NCBI GenBank assembly: GCA_030848545.1
Contig: JAVDCA010000002.1
Location: forward strand, 310,001-374,000
Length of the DNA stretch: 64,000 nucleotides
Direction of reading: 5' to 3'
Source: Astrobacterium formosum
GTDB lineage: Bacteria; Pseudomonadota; Alphaproteobacteria; Rhizobiales; Xanthobacteraceae
A model generated the notes under the pieces. That model did not search any database. It was given only the letters and a program-made list of their open reading frames with translations, and was not told the DNA's origin. A program made the translations under genes and the position numbers. How positions within the stretch are numbered: position 1 is the stretch's first letter; every line of letters starts with the position of its first letter. Of the stretch, positions 20,341-30,058 are shown piece after piece.

Positions 20341-20823
20341 ATGTCGATGACCAACAATGGCGGCGGCCAAGGCCCCGCGGAAGCGCCGGCCCAGCCGCAG
20401 ATGAACGTACTCGGGCAGTACATCAAGGATTTCTCGTTCGAGAATCCCAACACCCCGCGCGGGACGACGCAGCCCTCCATCAATGTGCAGATCAATGTCG
20501 CGCCGCGCCAGGTGTCCGCCACCGACTTCGAAGTCGTGCTCAAGATCGAGGGCAAGGCCGAGGCCCAGGGCGCGGTCCTGTTCGCGTTCGATCTCTCCTA
20601 TGCGGGCATGTTCCGGCTGCAGAACATCCCCCAGGAGCACGTCGCCCCGATCCTGATGATCGAGTGCCCGCGGCTGCTGTTTCCGTTCTCCCGCGAGATC
20701 ATCTCCAACACCACCGTGCAGGGCGGCTTCCCGCCGCTGCTTCTCGATCCGGTCGACTTCGCGACCATGTACCAGCAGCGCATGGCGGCGCAGGCCCAGG
20801 GCCAGCCAACCGCACAAGCCTGA
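20341..20823 (+). CDS. secB: Protein-export chaperone SecB
   Basis: 160 residues. The start at 20341 has gaaggagag 8-12 bases upstream; a longer in-frame start exists at 20185 without support. The chaperone core is visible: [62 protein letters not shown], and [33 protein letters not shown], the SecA-binding and substrate-groove regions. It keeps preproteins unfolded and delivers them to SecA. The tail is alanine/glutamine-rich. A class A repeat follows. Confidence 0.97.
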   Translation: MSMTNNGGGQGPAEAPAQPQMNVLGQYIKDFSFENPNTPRGTTQPSINVQINVAPRQVSATDFEVVLKIEGKAEAQGAVLFAFDLSYAGMFRLQNIPQEHVAPILMIECPRLLFPFSREIISNTTVQGGFPPLLLDPVDFATMYQQRMAAQAQGQPTAQA

Positions 20824-20867
20824 GCGGTCTGATTTTCAGGCCACCGCCGAGCAGATCTTTCCCTGCG

Positions 20868-20937
20868 TCACTGCGAGGAGCGAAGCAGTCCAGTCCCTTC
20901 CTTTGGGCCCTGGATTGTTTCGCTTCGCTCGTAATGA
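20868..20937. repeat. Intergenic palindromic repeat, class A, copy 2
   Basis: Left arm begins tcactgcgaggagcgaagca; the right arm ends cgcttcgctcgtaatga. It differs slightly from copies 1 and 3. It lies between the convergent secB and dnaQ 3' ends and could serve as a bidirectional transcript end. Confidence 0.8.
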
Positions 20938-20969
20938 CGGCTGAGATCCGCGCCTTGAGGGCGTCAGTC

Positions 20970-21692
20970 TCAACCTTCGGCAGCGGCGGGCGTCTCGGCG
21001 GCCGGCGCAGCGTAATCGTTCCAGATGGCGGCCGCGCCCAGCGTTTGCACGAAAGCCTGGTGGGCGGCGCGCTCCTCATCGGTGATTCGCGGCTGAAGCG
21101 GCGTCGGCCGCGGCCGGCGCGGTCCCGCCGAGGCGGCTCGCAGTGTCGGGCCCGAAGCCGCCGACAGGCCGAGTTGCGCCTGGCGGGCCTCGATCAATTC
21201 CAGATAGACCTCGGCGAGCAGTTCGGCGTCCAGGAGAGCGCCGTGCTTGGTGCGGCGTGAATTATCGATGCCGAAGCGCCCGCACAGGTCGTCGAGCCGA
21301 TTGGAACCGCCCGGATATTTGCGCCGTGCCAAAAGCAGCGTGTCGACCAGGCGGTCGCGCGCAATCGCCGGCTGGCCGGCACGTTCGAGCTCGGCATTGA
21401 TGAAGCCGATATCGAACGCGGCATTGTGGATGACCAGCGGAGCGTCGCCGATGAAAGCCAGGAATTCGGCGGCGATGTCGGCGAACAGAGGCTTGTCGGA
21501 CAGGAACTCGGCCGACAGCCCGTGCACCCCGAAGGCCTCCGCGGGCATGTCGCGCTGCGGATTGAGATAGGTGTGGAAGGTCACGCCCGACGGAATGCGG
21601 TTCAAGACCTCGACACAGCCGATTTCCACCAGCCGGTGACCCTGGAACGGGTCGAGGCCGGTGGTTTCGGTGTCGAGCACGATTTCGCGCAT
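20970..21692 (-). CDS. dnaQ: DNA polymerase III epsilon subunit (3'-5' proofreading exonuclease)
   Basis: 240 residues. Three exonuclease motifs are clear: Exo I VLDTETTGLDP near residue 6, Exo II VIHNAAFDIGFINAEL near residue 92, and Exo III (HxxxxD form) KHGALLDAELLAEVYLEL near residue 155. This is the DEDDh family. A proline/arginine-rich linker (~185-205) leads to a C-terminal polymerase-binding segment. It lies 44 bp after coaE on the same strand, the standard alphaproteobacterial pairing. Confidence 0.96.
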   Translation of the reverse strand: MREIVLDTETTGLDPFQGHRLVEIGCVEVLNRIPSGVTFHTYLNPQRDMPAEAFGVHGLSAEFLSDKPLFADIAAEFLAFIGDAPLVIHNAAFDIGFINAELERAGQPAIARDRLVDTLLLARRKYPGGSNRLDDLCGRFGIDNSRRTKHGALLDAELLAEVYLELIEARQAQLGLSAASGPTLRAASAGPRRPRPTPLQPRITDEERAAHQAFVQTLGAAAIWNDYAAPAAETPAAAEG

Positions 21693-21736
21693 TCTCGGCC
21701 TGCGTGGCTTGCTTCGTGGCTTGCGGGTCTGCCGGC

Positions 21737-22339
21737 CTAGCTGGCCGGCCGATTCGGTTTGGCCTTCAGGGTACGCAAAATCGCCCGCACTTGCGCGCGC
21801 GCGAAATCGAAGCCCTGGGAACTGTCCACGATAAAATCAGCCCGCCGGCGTTTCTCCTCGTCGGACATCTGCTTGGCGAGGAGCGCATCGAGCTTTTCCA
21901 CCGTCATGCCCCGGCGCCCCAGTGCCCGCTGGCGCTGAATTTCGGCCGGAGCGCTCACCACCACGACGGCGTCGCAGCGCGAATCGGCTCCCGTCTCGAA
22001 AAGGAGCGGGATGTCGAGTACCGCGATGGAGGCACCGGACGCGCGGGCATCGGAAAGAAAATGCTCTTCCTCCCGCCGCACCAGGGGATGGATGATGGCT
22101 TCCAGGCGCGCCAGGGCCTCGGGCTTGCCGACCACATGTTCGGCGAGCCGCGCGCGGTCGACGCGACCGTCCACGGTGGTACCGGGAAATGCCGCCTCGA
22201 TGACCGATGCGGCTTCGCCCGCATAGAGCCGGTGCACGACCGCATCGGCATCGTGGACCGGTACGCCTTCCTCGGCGAAAAAATCCGCGGTGGTGGATTT
22301 GCCCATGCCGAGCGATCCGGTCAGTCCCAAGACCCGCAT
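21737..22339 (-). CDS. coaE: Dephospho-CoA kinase
   Basis: 200 residues. It phosphorylates dephospho-CoA, the last step of CoA synthesis. The P-loop starts at once, [16 protein letters not shown], then [23 protein letters not shown] and [15 protein letters not shown]. Two starts are possible: ATG 22339, which gives the classic CoaE N-terminus and has gggagg upstream, and ATG 22357, which overlaps the maf stop (ATGA) and adds six residues. I chose 22339. The organisation maf-coaE-dnaQ is conserved in the order. With coaA at 8 kb, both ends of the CoA pathway from pantothenate are in this window. Confidence 0.96.
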   Translation of the reverse strand: MRVLGLTGSLGMGKSTTADFFAEEGVPVHDADAVVHRLYAGEAASVIEAAFPGTTVDGRVDRARLAEHVVGKPEALARLEAIIHPLVRREEEHFLSDARASGASIAVLDIPLLFETGADSRCDAVVVVSAPAEIQRQRALGRRGMTVEKLDALLAKQMSDEEKRRRADFIVDSSQGFDFARAQVRAILRTLKAKPNRPAS

Positions 22340-22353
22340 GCGCCCGGCCTCCC

Positions 22354-22962
22354 TCATCCGGCGAGCCAGCCTTCGCGGCGCAGGAAGCCGAGCAGGGCGA
22401 ACAAAGGCAGGCCCAGAATGGTGAAGTGATCACCCTCGATGCGCTCGAACAGATGCACGCCGAGCTTTTCAAGTTGATAGGCGCCGACACTCGACGTCAC
22501 CGCCGGTCCGGCCTCGTCCAGATAGGCTTCGAGGAAGCGGTCCGACAGGGTCCGCATGGTGAGCCGGGCGACGTCCACATGGCAAAACAGCACCCGGCCG
22601 TCGCGCGCCACCGCCACCGCCGAATGAAGCTCATGGGTGCGGCCTGACAGCGCGCGCAGCTGGTCGCGCGCCGCCGCGCGGTCGGTCGGCTTGGAAAAGC
22701 GCTGGTCGGCGAGCGTCAGGGTCTGATCGGCCCCGATGACGAAGCGCGGGCCCGAGCGGGCGCTGGCCACACGGGCCTTTTCGCGCGCCAGGAGAACCGC
22801 CACCTCGCCGGCACCCACGACGCTGGCGCGCGCCTCGACGGCGCGTTCGTCGATGTCGGCCGGCGCGACCACGACGGGAAGCCCGGCCGACTCCAGCATG
22901 GTGCGCCGGATGACGCTCTTGGAGGCGAGCACGAGGGGATCGGCGGACTGCCAGAGGGGCAT
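22354..22962 (-). CDS. maf: Maf-family nucleotide pyrophosphatase
   Basis: 202 residues. [23 protein letters not shown] is the Maf signature start (S-x-S-x-x-R), followed by [43 protein letters not shown] and [11 protein letters not shown]. Maf proteins hydrolyse non-canonical or modified nucleoside triphosphates to monophosphates and pyrophosphate. Which nucleotide is used here cannot be told. It lies upstream of coaE with a possible ATGA overlap, and 111 bp after the ppsR-like gene. Confidence 0.94.
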   Translation of the reverse strand: MPLWQSADPLVLASKSVIRRTMLESAGLPVVVAPADIDERAVEARASVVGAGEVAVLLAREKARVASARSGPRFVIGADQTLTLADQRFSKPTDRAAARDQLRALSGRTHELHSAVAVARDGRVLFCHVDVARLTMRTLSDRFLEAYLDEAGPAVTSSVGAYQLEKLGVHLFERIEGDHFTILGLPLFALLGFLRREGWLAG

Positions 22963-23047
22963 GATGGGATGGATCTATCGTAAAGGGTGTCGACTCGCAG
23001 GCGCTTTACACGATTTTGCGCCTCATTGGGTGGCGCTTGTCATTTGG

Positions 23048-23081
23048 TCGCGCACTTCAATCGATCGCGCACTTCATTCGA
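23048..23081. repeat. 17-bp tandem duplication over the ppsR stop codon
   Basis: Two adjacent 17-bp units, 23048-23064 and 23065-23081, differ at one base. The second unit contains the final codons and stop of the ppsR-like gene, so the duplication copied a gene end without changing the product. Confidence 0.85.
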
Positions 23082-23913
23082 CCGGATGCCGCCGGCGTTC
23101 GGCCAGGAGAGCGATGATCGCCGATGCGGTCTCCTCGATGGAACGCCGGGTGACGTCGATGATCGGCCAATTCTGTCTGGCGCACAACCGCCGCGCGAAG
23201 ACCAGCTCTTCGGTCACAGACGTACGATCCACATAGCGGTTGTCATGCTGATACGCCTTGAGGCCGAGCAGGCGGTTTTCGCGGATCTGGACGATGCGCT
23301 CCGGCGTCGCGATCAGCCCAACCACGAGGGGATGGCTAGCCGACAGCAGCGTTGGCGGCAGAGGGATGTCGGGCACCAGCGGAACATTGGCCGTCTTGAC
23401 GCCCCGATTGGCAAGATAGATGGACGTCGGCGTCTTGGAGGTGCGCGACACCCCGACCAGGATGACGTCGGCATCCTCAAGCTCATCGGTAAGCTGGCCG
23501 TCATCGTGCATCATCGTATAGTTGACGGCATCGATGCGCTGGAAATACTCGGCGTTGAGCACATGCTGGGCGCCGACCCGGTAGGTCGATTCGGTTCCCA
23601 GATAGGACTGGAACAGGCTCAGCACCGGCCCCAGGATCGACAGGCAAGGCAAGCCGAGTTCACGGCACTTGTCCTCCAGCCGTCCGGTCAGCTCGGAATC
23701 GAGCAGGGTGTAGAGCACCACGCCGGGCTCGGTCTCGATTTCCGTCAGCACGCGCTCGATCTGATAGGGAGAACGCACCGCGGGGTGGATGTGCTCGATG
23801 GGAGCCATGCCGACATACTGCACCGCAGCCGCACGCGCGACCGTGACCAGTGTCTCGCCGGTCGAATCGGACACCAGATGCAAGTGAAAGAAACTGGCCG
23901 GACGGGACGTCAT
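23074..23913 (-). CDS. ppsR: Bifunctional kinase-pyrophosphorylase (PpsR/DUF299 family)
   Basis: 279 residues. The family regulates PEP synthase or pyruvate phosphate dikinase by ADP-dependent phosphorylation and Pi-dependent dephosphorylation of a threonine. The motif [14 protein letters not shown] opens the protein; the P-loop [18 protein letters not shown] is near residue 153, and [15 protein letters not shown] follows. It ends [12 protein letters not shown], and the last codons and stop lie in a 17-bp tandem duplication. It reads away from the candidate origin, opposite hemE, the classic alphaproteobacterial oriC flank. Its target enzyme is not in the window. Confidence 0.94.
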   Translation of the reverse strand: MTSRPASFFHLHLVSDSTGETLVTVARAAAVQYVGMAPIEHIHPAVRSPYQIERVLTEIETEPGVVLYTLLDSELTGRLEDKCRELGLPCLSILGPVLSLFQSYLGTESTYRVGAQHVLNAEYFQRIDAVNYTMMHDDGQLTDELEDADVILVGVSRTSKTPTSIYLANRGVKTANVPLVPDIPLPPTLLSASHPLVVGLIATPERIVQIRENRLLGLKAYQHDNRYVDRTSVTEELVFARRLCARQNWPIIDVTRRSIEETASAIIALLAERRRHPVE

Positions 23914-24097
23914 GGGACTGTGGAAACCTGTGGGCAGCTGTGGAGAAAGTCATGCCCACCAGCCGAGTGCAAGCCAGCGTGGCCCCCTGGCTGTCCGGTC
24001 ATCAACATACTCACAATTCGGGAGAGCGAAACGGCCTTTCCAGAGGCCCTGTTGACCGCCCGGGGACAGGCGGGGGAAAAACGCCCCGCCCAAATGG

Positions 24098-24112
24098 TTA
24101 ACGAACCGTAAA
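24098..24112. promoter_or_regulatory. CtrA-like site 1 in the candidate origin
   Basis: TTAA-CGAACCG-TAAA at 24098-24112, close to the alphaproteobacterial CtrA consensus TTAA-N7-TTAA (one mismatch). In Caulobacter, CtrA silences the origin and the adjacent hemE promoter. Confidence 0.5.
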
Positions 24113-24162
24113 CACGGCGTTTTTGTCACCGGAATGTTTGCGCCCTTCCGGCGGCGGATATG

Positions 24163-24177
24163 TTAACGACCTGTGAA
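24163..24177. promoter_or_regulatory. CtrA-like site 2 in the candidate origin
   Basis: TTAA-CGACCTG-TGAA at 24163-24177, one mismatch from TTAA-N7-TTAA and sharing GTTAACGA with site 1, 65 bp away. Its right half overlaps the first GANTC site. Confidence 0.45.
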
Positions 24178-24256
24178 TCGTGACGGGTTCGGGTGTGGAT
24201 AGAGATTCATGAGTCAAATCAACCGCCTAAGAATCTCAACAAAGAGTCTAGGAATC
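24175..24256. other. Cluster of six GANTC (CcrM methylation) sites before hemE
   Basis: GAATC 24175, GATTC 24204, GAGTC 24211, GAATC 24231, GAGTC 24244 and GAATC 24252: six sites in 82 bp where about one per 256 bp is expected by chance. GANTC is the target of the cell-cycle methylase CcrM and of GcrA-dependent promoters in alphaproteobacteria. The last two units also form a near repeat CTA(A/G)GAATCTC (24227-24237 and 24248-24258). Confidence 0.75.
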
Positions 24257-24261
24257 TCTTT

Positions 24262-25314
24262 ATGAGAAAGGTCGCCCAAACTCCTGCCCGGTGCACAAGG
24301 ACACTCGTCGAGGTTCTCGACGGTCAGGTTCAGCCCATTCCGCCGGTCTGGATGATGCGGCAGGCAGGCCGCTATCTTCCCGAGTACAGGAGAATACGCG
24401 AGGGCGTCAGCGGGTTCCTCGACCTGTGCTTCACCCCGAAGCTTGCGGCCGAAGTCACCTTGCAACCGATTCGCCGATTCGACTTCGACGCCGCCATCTT
24501 GTTCTCCGACATCCTGGTGGTTCCCCATGCCCTCGGCCAGACCGTGACATTCGCGGCCGGGGAAGGACCGCAGCTGTCGCCGGTCGTCACCGCGGCGGAG
24601 CTGGAGCGGCTGCGCCAGGAAGTCGATCTCGCGGCACTCGAACCGGTGTTCGAGACGATCGTGCGGGTGCGTGAGGCCTTGCCGCCGGAGGTTACGCTCT
24701 TGGGGTTCTGTGGCGCGCCATGGACGGTCGCGACCTACATGGTGGCGGGGCACGGGACGCCCGACCAAGCACCGGCGCGCCTTATGGCATATCGCGACAC
24801 GGGCACCTTCGCGAGGTTGATCGACCGCTTGGTTGAAGCCTCGATCGCCTATCTGATCGAACAGTTCCGCGCCGGCGTCGATGCCGTGCAGGTGTTCGAT
24901 ACCTGGGCAGGGGTGCTGGCGCCGGAGGAATTCGAGCGCTGGTGCGTGGCCCCGGCGGCCCGCATCGTCGCCGGCGTCCGGGAGCAGGTGCCGGACGCGA
25001 AATTCATCGGCTTTCCCCGCGGCGCCGGCTCGTTGCTCAGCCGTTACGTGGACCGGGTCCCGGTCGACGGCGTCGGAGTCGACTGGATGATCGACCGCGA
25101 ATTCGTGCGAACGCGCATCCAGAGCCACCGCGCCGTACAGGGCAATCTCGACCCGCTGGTTCTTCTGGCGGGCGGCGAAGCGCTCGATGCCGCTGTCGAT
25201 GCCGTCATGGCGGCGTTTGCCGGCGGACCGTTCATCTTCAATCTCGGCCATGGCATCCTGCCGGAAACCCCCATTGTCCATGTGGAGCGGATGCTGGCCC
25301 GCGTTCGCGGCTGA
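24262..25314 (+). CDS. hemE: Uroporphyrinogen decarboxylase
   Basis: 350 residues from ATG 24262. It decarboxylates the four acetate side chains of uroporphyrinogen III to give coproporphyrinogen III. Signature motifs are [17 protein letters not shown] near residue 30, the catalytic Asp in [16 protein letters not shown], and [16 protein letters not shown]; the second signature region includes [14 protein letters not shown], and [11 protein letters not shown] is near the end. A longer frame from GTG 24193 would run through the GANTC cluster and is unlikely. The ribosome site is weak. Transcription begins inside the candidate origin. hemJ follows five bases after the stop. Confidence 0.96.
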   Translation: MRKVAQTPARCTRTLVEVLDGQVQPIPPVWMMRQAGRYLPEYRRIREGVSGFLDLCFTPKLAAEVTLQPIRRFDFDAAILFSDILVVPHALGQTVTFAAGEGPQLSPVVTAAELERLRQEVDLAALEPVFETIVRVREALPPEVTLLGFCGAPWTVATYMVAGHGTPDQAPARLMAYRDTGTFARLIDRLVEASIAYLIEQFRAGVDAVQVFDTWAGVLAPEEFERWCVAPAARIVAGVREQVPDAKFIGFPRGAGSLLSRYVDRVPVDGVGVDWMIDREFVRTRIQSHRAVQGNLDPLVLLAGGEALDAAVDAVMAAFAGGPFIFNLGHGILPETPIVHVERMLARVRG

Positions 25315-25319
25315 GACTG

Positions 25320-25838
25320 ATGAGCGTCGGAGGCAGCGCGATGGTGCGGGCGGCAATGTCGCTCGGGCTGACGGCGGCGTTGGCGGCGGTCCTGTTCATC
25401 TGGCAGCCGTCCGGTCTCTACCTGTGGTTCAAGGCCCTCCACGTCATCGCGGTTATCGCCTGGATGGCCGGCATGCTCTATCTGCCGCGCCTGTTCGTTC
25501 ATCACTGCGAGGCCGAGCCGGGATCACGGCAGTCGGAAACCTTCAAGGCGATGGAACGCCGGCTGCTTGAGGTCATCATCAATCCCGCCATGGTCACCAC
25601 CTGGGCGGTCGGCCTGTGGCTGGCTTATGATGGTGGTTGGATCGATTCGCGCTGGCTGCAGGCGAAATTCGCGCTGGTGGTGGGGTTGTCGGGGCTGCAT
25701 GGATTTTATGTCCGCTGGGTGCGTGCCTTCGCGGCCGACGCCAATCCACACAGCCAGAAGTTCTACAGGATCATCAATGAGGTACCTACCCTGCTGATGA
25801 TCGGTATCGTGGTCCTTGTGATCGTCCGGCCGTTCTGA
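25320..25838 (+). CDS. hemJ: Protoporphyrinogen IX oxidase HemJ
   Basis: 172 residues with four membrane helices. The key HemJ pattern is YLWFKALHVIAVIAWMAGMLYLPRLFVHHCEA (conserved His and Arg, residues ~40-70), then FKAMERRLLEVIINPAMVTTW and WLQAKFALVVGLSGLHGFYVRWVRAFA. It oxidises protoporphyrinogen IX in the haem pathway, acting in place of HemG/HemY. The ATG at 25320 follows the hemE stop; a second in-frame ATG at 25341 is possible. hemE-hemJ-rho is the conserved alphaproteobacterial order beside oriC. Confidence 0.93.
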   Translation: MSVGGSAMVRAAMSLGLTAALAAVLFIWQPSGLYLWFKALHVIAVIAWMAGMLYLPRLFVHHCEAEPGSRQSETFKAMERRLLEVIINPAMVTTWAVGLWLAYDGGWIDSRWLQAKFALVVGLSGLHGFYVRWVRAFAADANPHSQKFYRIINEVPTLLMIGIVVLVIVRPF

Positions 25839-25944
25839 TTCCGGTGCCCGGCGCAAGATCAGGAACAAGCAGCCCTTGCGCGGGTTGAAGAGTTTTCATA
25901 TCTTCAGCGTCATCTCCCCGAACGCAGGCGGATGCGAACGCGCC

Positions 25945-25965
25945 CCGATCCGACAATGGGATCGG
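25945..25965 (+). other. Hairpin in the rho leader
   Basis: CCGATCC (25945-25951) and GGATCGG (25959-25965) form a 7-bp stem with a 7-base loop in the 248-bp leader before rho. There is no T-tract. rho is autoregulated in several bacteria through its leader; whether this hairpin matters is unknown. Confidence 0.3.
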
Positions 25966-26086
25966 CAGTCACATCGGGTCCGGGGGGCTTGAAAGCCTTC
26001 CCTCTCCTCAAAGGCCTGCGACTTTCCCTCTTCAAAGACATTCGATCGGATCCCCCTTTTCGGCCGGTCGTCACAGGATCACCCGC

Positions 26087-27352
<1,266 letters not shown>

Positions 27353-27497
27353 GGGCTGCCGTGACGGCCGGAAGAGATCGTTAAGGGGCCGACGGTAGCG
27401 TGGAGCACCAACCCGGTAGTTTGGTGCGTTCTTGTTGGACATCTCTCGATCTTCTCCGCTGCCCGCCGAAGGGGACGGCAGGGGAACAGGCGTCGTA

Positions 27498-28688
27498 GTG
27501 GCTGTCCCCTTGGTGAGACTGCGAATCGTCGCCGCCTGTTGGGCGGCGGCGGCACTGATCGCCTATGCGCTGGATCTCTGGGGGCAGACCCGTCATGGGC
27601 TGGCCGGCGAGACGGGCCGCGCATTCGGCGACGACTTCATCAATTATTGGTCAGGCGCCTGGCTCGCTTGGCACGGCCGGGCCGGCATCATCTACGATCT
27701 CGCCGCCTTCCATGAATTTCAACAGGCGCTCGTCGGCGGGCCGCTGCAGGGCTACCACTACGGCTACCCTCCCGTTCTCCTGGTCCTGACCGCGCCGCTG
27801 GCGGCACTGCCCTATGTGCCGGCGCTGGCAATCTGGCTGTCCATGGGTTGGCTCGCGTTCTGGTGGACGCTTCGACTGGCGTGGCCGGGCGGCGCCGTTT
27901 GGCTGGCCATCGGCACGCCCGCGCTGCTCATCAACGCGATCGCCGGCCAGAACGGGCTGTGGACCGCCGCTCTGCTGGGCGGCGGCCTATGCCTGATCGA
28001 TCGCCGTCCCTGGATCGCCGGTGTCTTGTTCGGGATGCAGATCTACAAGCCCCATCTTGCCGCCGTCGTGATGCTCGCCATGCTGGCTGGACGGCGCTGG
28101 TCGGTCGTTGCGGCCGCCGCGCTGACCGCGTTGGCCCTGATCGGGGCCAGCGTCGGGATGTTTGGGCTCGACATATGGGGTGCGTGCGCGCGCACCATCG
28201 ACCTGATGCGGCGGCTCGTGCTGGAGGACGGCAGCGGTGTGTGGCACCGGATGGTGTCGGTATTCGTCTTCGCGCGCCGGCTCGGTGCCGATGTGTCGTC
28301 GGCTTACCTGATCCAGGCCGCAACCGGTTTCGTGGCGGCGGCGGTTGTGGGGATCGTCTGGTGGCGGGACGTGGCGAGTGCCGACGTCAAGCGATCCCTG
28401 GCGATCCTGGGAACCTGCCTGGTGACACCCTACCTGCAGGACTACGATCTGGTGATGGGGGCCTTCGTGGTCGCCTGGCTGGTGGGGGAAGGGCGTGTCG
28501 ACAGGTGGCGGATCTGGGTGTCGGCGCTGGTCCTGCTGACGCCCCTGTTGGCCGCCCCGCTGGCGCAGTGGACGGGGCTTGCGGTCGGGTCGCTCCTTCT
28601 TGTGCCTGCGTTCGTCCTCGTGGCGGCGAAATGCTTCGCGGGCGATGCCGGGGCGGAGCACAGCGAGGCGAAGCGCGCCCGGGCTTGA
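27498..28688 (+). CDS. DUF2029 (GT87-like) polytopic membrane protein
   Basis: About 396 residues with 9-10 hydrophobic helices. The pattern DDFINYWSGAWLAWHGRAGIIYDLAAFHEFQQ near residue 45, then YHYGYPPVLLVLTAPLAALPY, is typical of DUF2029, a family of GT-C fold enzymes including polyprenyl-phosphate mannosyltransferases. The acidic DD in the first loop fits the proposed catalytic position. Start uncertain: GTG 27498 sits just before the first helix; TTG 27432 would add 22 residues and GTG 27513 would remove five. No glycan gene cluster surrounds it, so its substrate is unknown. Confidence 0.75.
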   Translation: MAVPLVRLRIVAACWAAAALIAYALDLWGQTRHGLAGETGRAFGDDFINYWSGAWLAWHGRAGIIYDLAAFHEFQQALVGGPLQGYHYGYPPVLLVLTAPLAALPYVPALAIWLSMGWLAFWWTLRLAWPGGAVWLAIGTPALLINAIAGQNGLWTAALLGGGLCLIDRRPWIAGVLFGMQIYKPHLAAVVMLAMLAGRRWSVVAAAALTALALIGASVGMFGLDIWGACARTIDLMRRLVLEDGSGVWHRMVSVFVFARRLGADVSSAYLIQAATGFVAAAVVGIVWWRDVASADVKRSLAILGTCLVTPYLQDYDLVMGAFVVAWLVGEGRVDRWRIWVSALVLLTPLLAAPLAQWTGLAVGSLLLVPAFVLVAAKCFAGDAGAEHSEAKRARA

Positions 28689-28712
28689 GTCATACGCGCT
28701 GACAAGATCAGG

Positions 28713-29366
28713 TCAGCGCCGCTCGGCGGTGAGGTGCCAGTGCCATGATCCCGGCCGGGCATGGACCTTGTCGTCGAGGCTCATGAGCTCGAAGCCGTCG
28801 AACAGCGCCACCAGCTCGGCGGCATTGCAGTAGAAGTGCGGGTGGTCCTTGTCGTCGCCCTTGTCGGCCACGAAGGTGTTCGGCGCCACTTCGGTGCCGG
28901 CCCCGAAGCCCGCATTGCGCTTCGACAGCATGGTGCCCTGGTAGACGCCGTGCGGCCGCAGCACGCGGCGGATCTCGGCGATCGTCTTCGTCACGATATC
29001 CGGATCGCCGTGATAGATGACGTTGAAGGACAGCACGTAGTCGAAATAACCGTCCGGGAAGGGCAGGGCGGTCATGGGCGCCGTACTGGTCGCGATCTTC
29101 AGCCCGGCCGCGTTGGCGGCGCGGTCGAGTTCGGCAATCCCCGCATCGGCGAGATCGACCGCGAAGGTCTCGAAGCCCAGACGGGCGAGATGGAGGGTGT
29201 GGCGTCCCACCCCGCAGCCGAGATCGAGTACGCGGCGGGTCACGCCTTCGCCGGCGAGGCGCTGGGTGGTCGCCACCACGTCGGGTTCGGCGACGAGCCA
29301 CTCGGCGCGTCCCTCGGCGGTGGACCAGCGCTCATTCCAGGCCAGGTGGGCCGTATCGGTCTTCAT
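28713..29366 (-). CDS. Class I SAM-dependent methyltransferase
   Basis: 217 residues from ATG 29366, with gagga seven bases upstream; a longer frame from 29480 has no such site. The Rossmann motif I VLDLGCGVGRHTLHLARLG lies near residue 49, motif II FAVDLADAGIAELDRAA, motif IV YFDYVLSFNVIYHGDPD, and motif V EIRRVLRPHGVYQGTML. The C-terminus has HPHFYCNAAELVALFDGFELMSLDD. The pattern is TehB/UbiE-like, probably acting on a small molecule. It is convergent with the DUF2029 gene and no substrate is suggested by context. Confidence 0.85.
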   Translation of the reverse strand: MKTDTAHLAWNERWSTAEGRAEWLVAEPDVVATTQRLAGEGVTRRVLDLGCGVGRHTLHLARLGFETFAVDLADAGIAELDRAANAAGLKIATSTAPMTALPFPDGYFDYVLSFNVIYHGDPDIVTKTIAEIRRVLRPHGVYQGTMLSKRNAGFGAGTEVAPNTFVADKGDDKDHPHFYCNAAELVALFDGFELMSLDDKVHARPGSWHWHLTAERR

Positions 29367-29502
29367 GGCAAATTCCTCGCGAGCCGAAATGCGGCCGTCG
29401 CAAAGCTGTCGGATTTTCATCAAATGCCGATGACATCGGCGCCGCACGTCATCATGGACGGGCGAGGCGTGGAGTGTCAAAGACCGAAGGCTGCGGGAAT
29501 AG

Positions 29503-29910
29503 TTACTTGTAGAAGCGCACCGCCTCGACCCGGGAGGTCAGGTCGAGGGCGTCGAGACAGGCATCGCGCTCGAGCGGCGTGCAGACGCTGACGTCGTTCA
29601 CCAGCATGGAGCCGATGTCATCGCAGCGTTGTTCGGTCACGAATGACTTGACGATGGTCTTGGCCTGCCTGACCGGACCGAGGTCGACCAGCATGCGGCG
29701 CTGCACGGCGCCGCCGCGGTTGAAGACCGCGAGCTCGGCACGTAGCGCTTCCAGGGCGCGGGGGTTCTTGTTTTCGATGAGGAACGAGACGCGGCAGCCC
29801 GTATCGGTCGATTCGAGCGAATTGAGTTCGATCCGCACCGGCTCGGCGGCCGCCTGAGCCCCCCACGAGGCCGCAACCACAAACAGCATCGACACTATGG
29901 CGCATCGCAT
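29503..29910 (-). CDS. Secreted protein of unknown function (135 aa)
   Basis: An N-terminal signal peptide is clear (MRCAIVSMLFVVAASWGAQAAAEP, cleavage near residue 21). The mature ~113 residues have an immunoglobulin-like beta pattern: RIELNSLESTDTGCRVSFLIENKNPRALEALRAELAVFNRGGAVQRRMLVDLGPVRQAKTIVKSF, ending with EQRCDDIGSMLVNDVSVCTPLERDACLDAL. Four cysteines in the mature part could form two disulfides in the periplasm. Conserved hypothetical-looking; no family name can be given. Alone on the minus strand between the methyltransferase and yyaL-like genes. Confidence 0.75.
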   Translation of the reverse strand: MRCAIVSMLFVVAASWGAQAAAEPVRIELNSLESTDTGCRVSFLIENKNPRALEALRAELAVFNRGGAVQRRMLVDLGPVRQAKTIVKSFVTEQRCDDIGSMLVNDVSVCTPLERDACLDALDLTSRVEAVRFYK

Positions 29911-30058
29911 CGGCAGGCTCCCTCGGCTCTGCGGTTCGCGGGCGCAGGATAGCGATTCGGTCGACGAAGCGACACGTCAATGTGCTGCGCTGGCGCGGGA
30001 TTGGAGAAAATCCAAACTGAAGTACAGGCCCGGGTAAGGCTGCTTCGATTGAGCAGTT

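Larger units (their letters stand above)
23914..24261. other. Candidate chromosomal replication origin (oriC) between ppsR and hemE
   Basis: 348 bp without a gene, between ppsR and hemE, the known place of oriC in Caulobacter and related alphaproteobacteria. DnaA-box-like 9-mers (complement of TTATCCACA, TGTGGATAA) are TGTGGAGAA (23939-23947) and TGTGGATAG (24194-24202), each one mismatch, plus TGTGGAAAC (23919-23927). Two CtrA-like motifs and six GANTC sites are also present. The region is not strikingly AT-rich, so the melting element is not obvious. A search for strand-composition inversion at this point would settle it. Confidence 0.7.

Noticed and set aside
20030-20350. Short plus-strand frames before secB considered as a missing fxsA or small gene
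   Set aside because: They lack membrane helices and ribosome sites and look unlike any protein; FxsA is a membrane protein.
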